In this document: positions 63,287 to 64,000 of the stretch, piece after piece
How the letters are laid out: each line of letters begins with the position of its first letter
Position numbering within the stretch: the first letter of the stretch is position 1
NCBI RefSeq assembly: GCF_918797505.1
Contig: NC_092799.1
Location: 24,428,382 to 24,492,381 of the forward strand
DNA: 64,000 nt
Source of the DNA: Bemisia tabaci
Taxonomy: Eukaryota; Arthropoda; Insecta; Hemiptera; Aleyrodidae
Direction: 5' to 3'
The notes under the pieces: generated by a model
Database searches by the model: none
What the model was told of the DNA's origin: nothing
What the model saw: only the letters and a program-made list of their open reading frames with translations
Made by a program: the position numbers and the translations under genes

Positions 63287-63627
63287 ATTTCATCTTCGAC
63301 CCGATCCAACCAATATTTTAGGGCATGCAGACCAACTGCACCAGGGCCGTGGACAAACCCTGGATCTCGGTTTTCTTGTACCTGATCATCGTTCAGCGCC
63401 TTTGACCTTCTGCATGAAGGTGTTATTAACAGAGGCACAACTGTGCTTGTAAACATTTCTAAAAGAGCAAACAAAGTGACCAAAGATCAAAGTTTTGAGC
63501 GTCAGGTTTCGAGGAGTCCAATTCGAGTCCAATTTAGGATTTCGAGGTTTTTTACAATGGAAGATCCAGGACTCCCTTAAAATCCCATTTTAACTTAAAA
63601 TTGCGATATTTCTGAGGCCGCATATCA

Positions 63628-63878
63628 ATGGCTACAGTGCGGAATCGCGTATCTCCATTTGCGACGTTGCATATTTCCTGTCATACTCTCCTTTTTCTGC
63701 GCAAAACTGGTTGCATAATTTCTTGTAAACTATCTGCTGATTTATACGTCAGCACCATACCCAGTATAAATTTCAAGCTCTAAAGTTTAGTTGTTTCACC
63801 TTGAAAAAATAAAATAGGAGCTGACATTTTAAAACGCCGTAATGGAGATACGTGGTTTTGCACTTCAGCCATCGATAT
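63628..63878. mobile_element. ATCGATGGCC-family MITE, copy 7
   Basis: ATCAATGGCTACAGTGCGGA and TTGCACTTCAGCCATCGATA ends; interior TTTGCGACGTTGCATATTTC and AAAATAAAATAGGAGCTGAC. Confidence 0.72.
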
Positions 63879-64000
63879 AAAGGCAGCGCTGGAAATTATG
63901 GGGGAGGGCAATTTTTCATGAGTTTCGGTTGAAAAAACGATGATTTTCCCAAAACTTTTGGGAGCCATTTACCTCCAACTGTGGGCATTAATTAAGCCAT

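Overview
The window looks like nuclear DNA of an insect: AT-rich, with small exons joined by GT-AG introns, long introns, and a very dense load of short non-autonomous transposons. The coding exons closely resemble insect orthologues. From memory the repeat style suits a hemipteran such as a whitefly, but the sequence does not prove the species.

Only four genes can be supported firmly, all on the minus strand. (1) At 10000-10424 is the first coding exon of unc-76/FEZ, a kinesin-1 adaptor, with a GC-rich promoter upstream; the rest of the gene lies beyond the left edge or was not found. (2) At 21108-22283 is an intronless 391-codon MYND zinc-finger gene whose body resembles fungal MYND proteins, making it a candidate horizontal transfer or retrocopy. 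(3) At 26289-31739 is a complete five-exon very-long-chain 3-hydroxyacyl-CoA dehydratase (HACD/PHS1). (4) At 37006-44913 is a complete nine-exon fizzy-related/Cdh1 gene (APC/C co-activator), with a probable non-coding first exon near 48.6-48.9 kb. Two further exon-like ORFs (6189-6467 and about 14877-15119) have good acceptors but no recognised product.

Layout: 1-10 kb is almost all transposon remnants, then the unc-76 first exon and promoter. 11-19 kb is nested and dispersed repeats. 19-49 kb is the gene-rich part (MYND gene, HACD, fzr) with hairpin elements in introns and intergenic DNA. 49-64 kb is again repeat-rich with no supported gene.

The most informative structure is in the repeats. 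Seven hAT-like elements have 8-bp target-site duplications readable directly: three 165-bp CAGTGGCGTG elements, two TAGAGT elements, and one each of CAGTGTTCG, CAGGGCCGG and CAGTGCTCCC (the last is counted in the eight elements listed separately). A family of about 950 bp beginning CCCTGGTAAAAATTGGC has 2-bp duplications (AG, TT, AA) and a perfect palindrome of at least 34 bp in its middle. A family beginning CTGCCGTGCTAAGG has 4-bp duplications. A fourth family of about 230 bp has no terminal repeats but an unusually conserved core with a CGCG-GTAA-CGCG hairpin.

The genes are unrelated housekeeping or developmental genes and show no sign of acting as one system.
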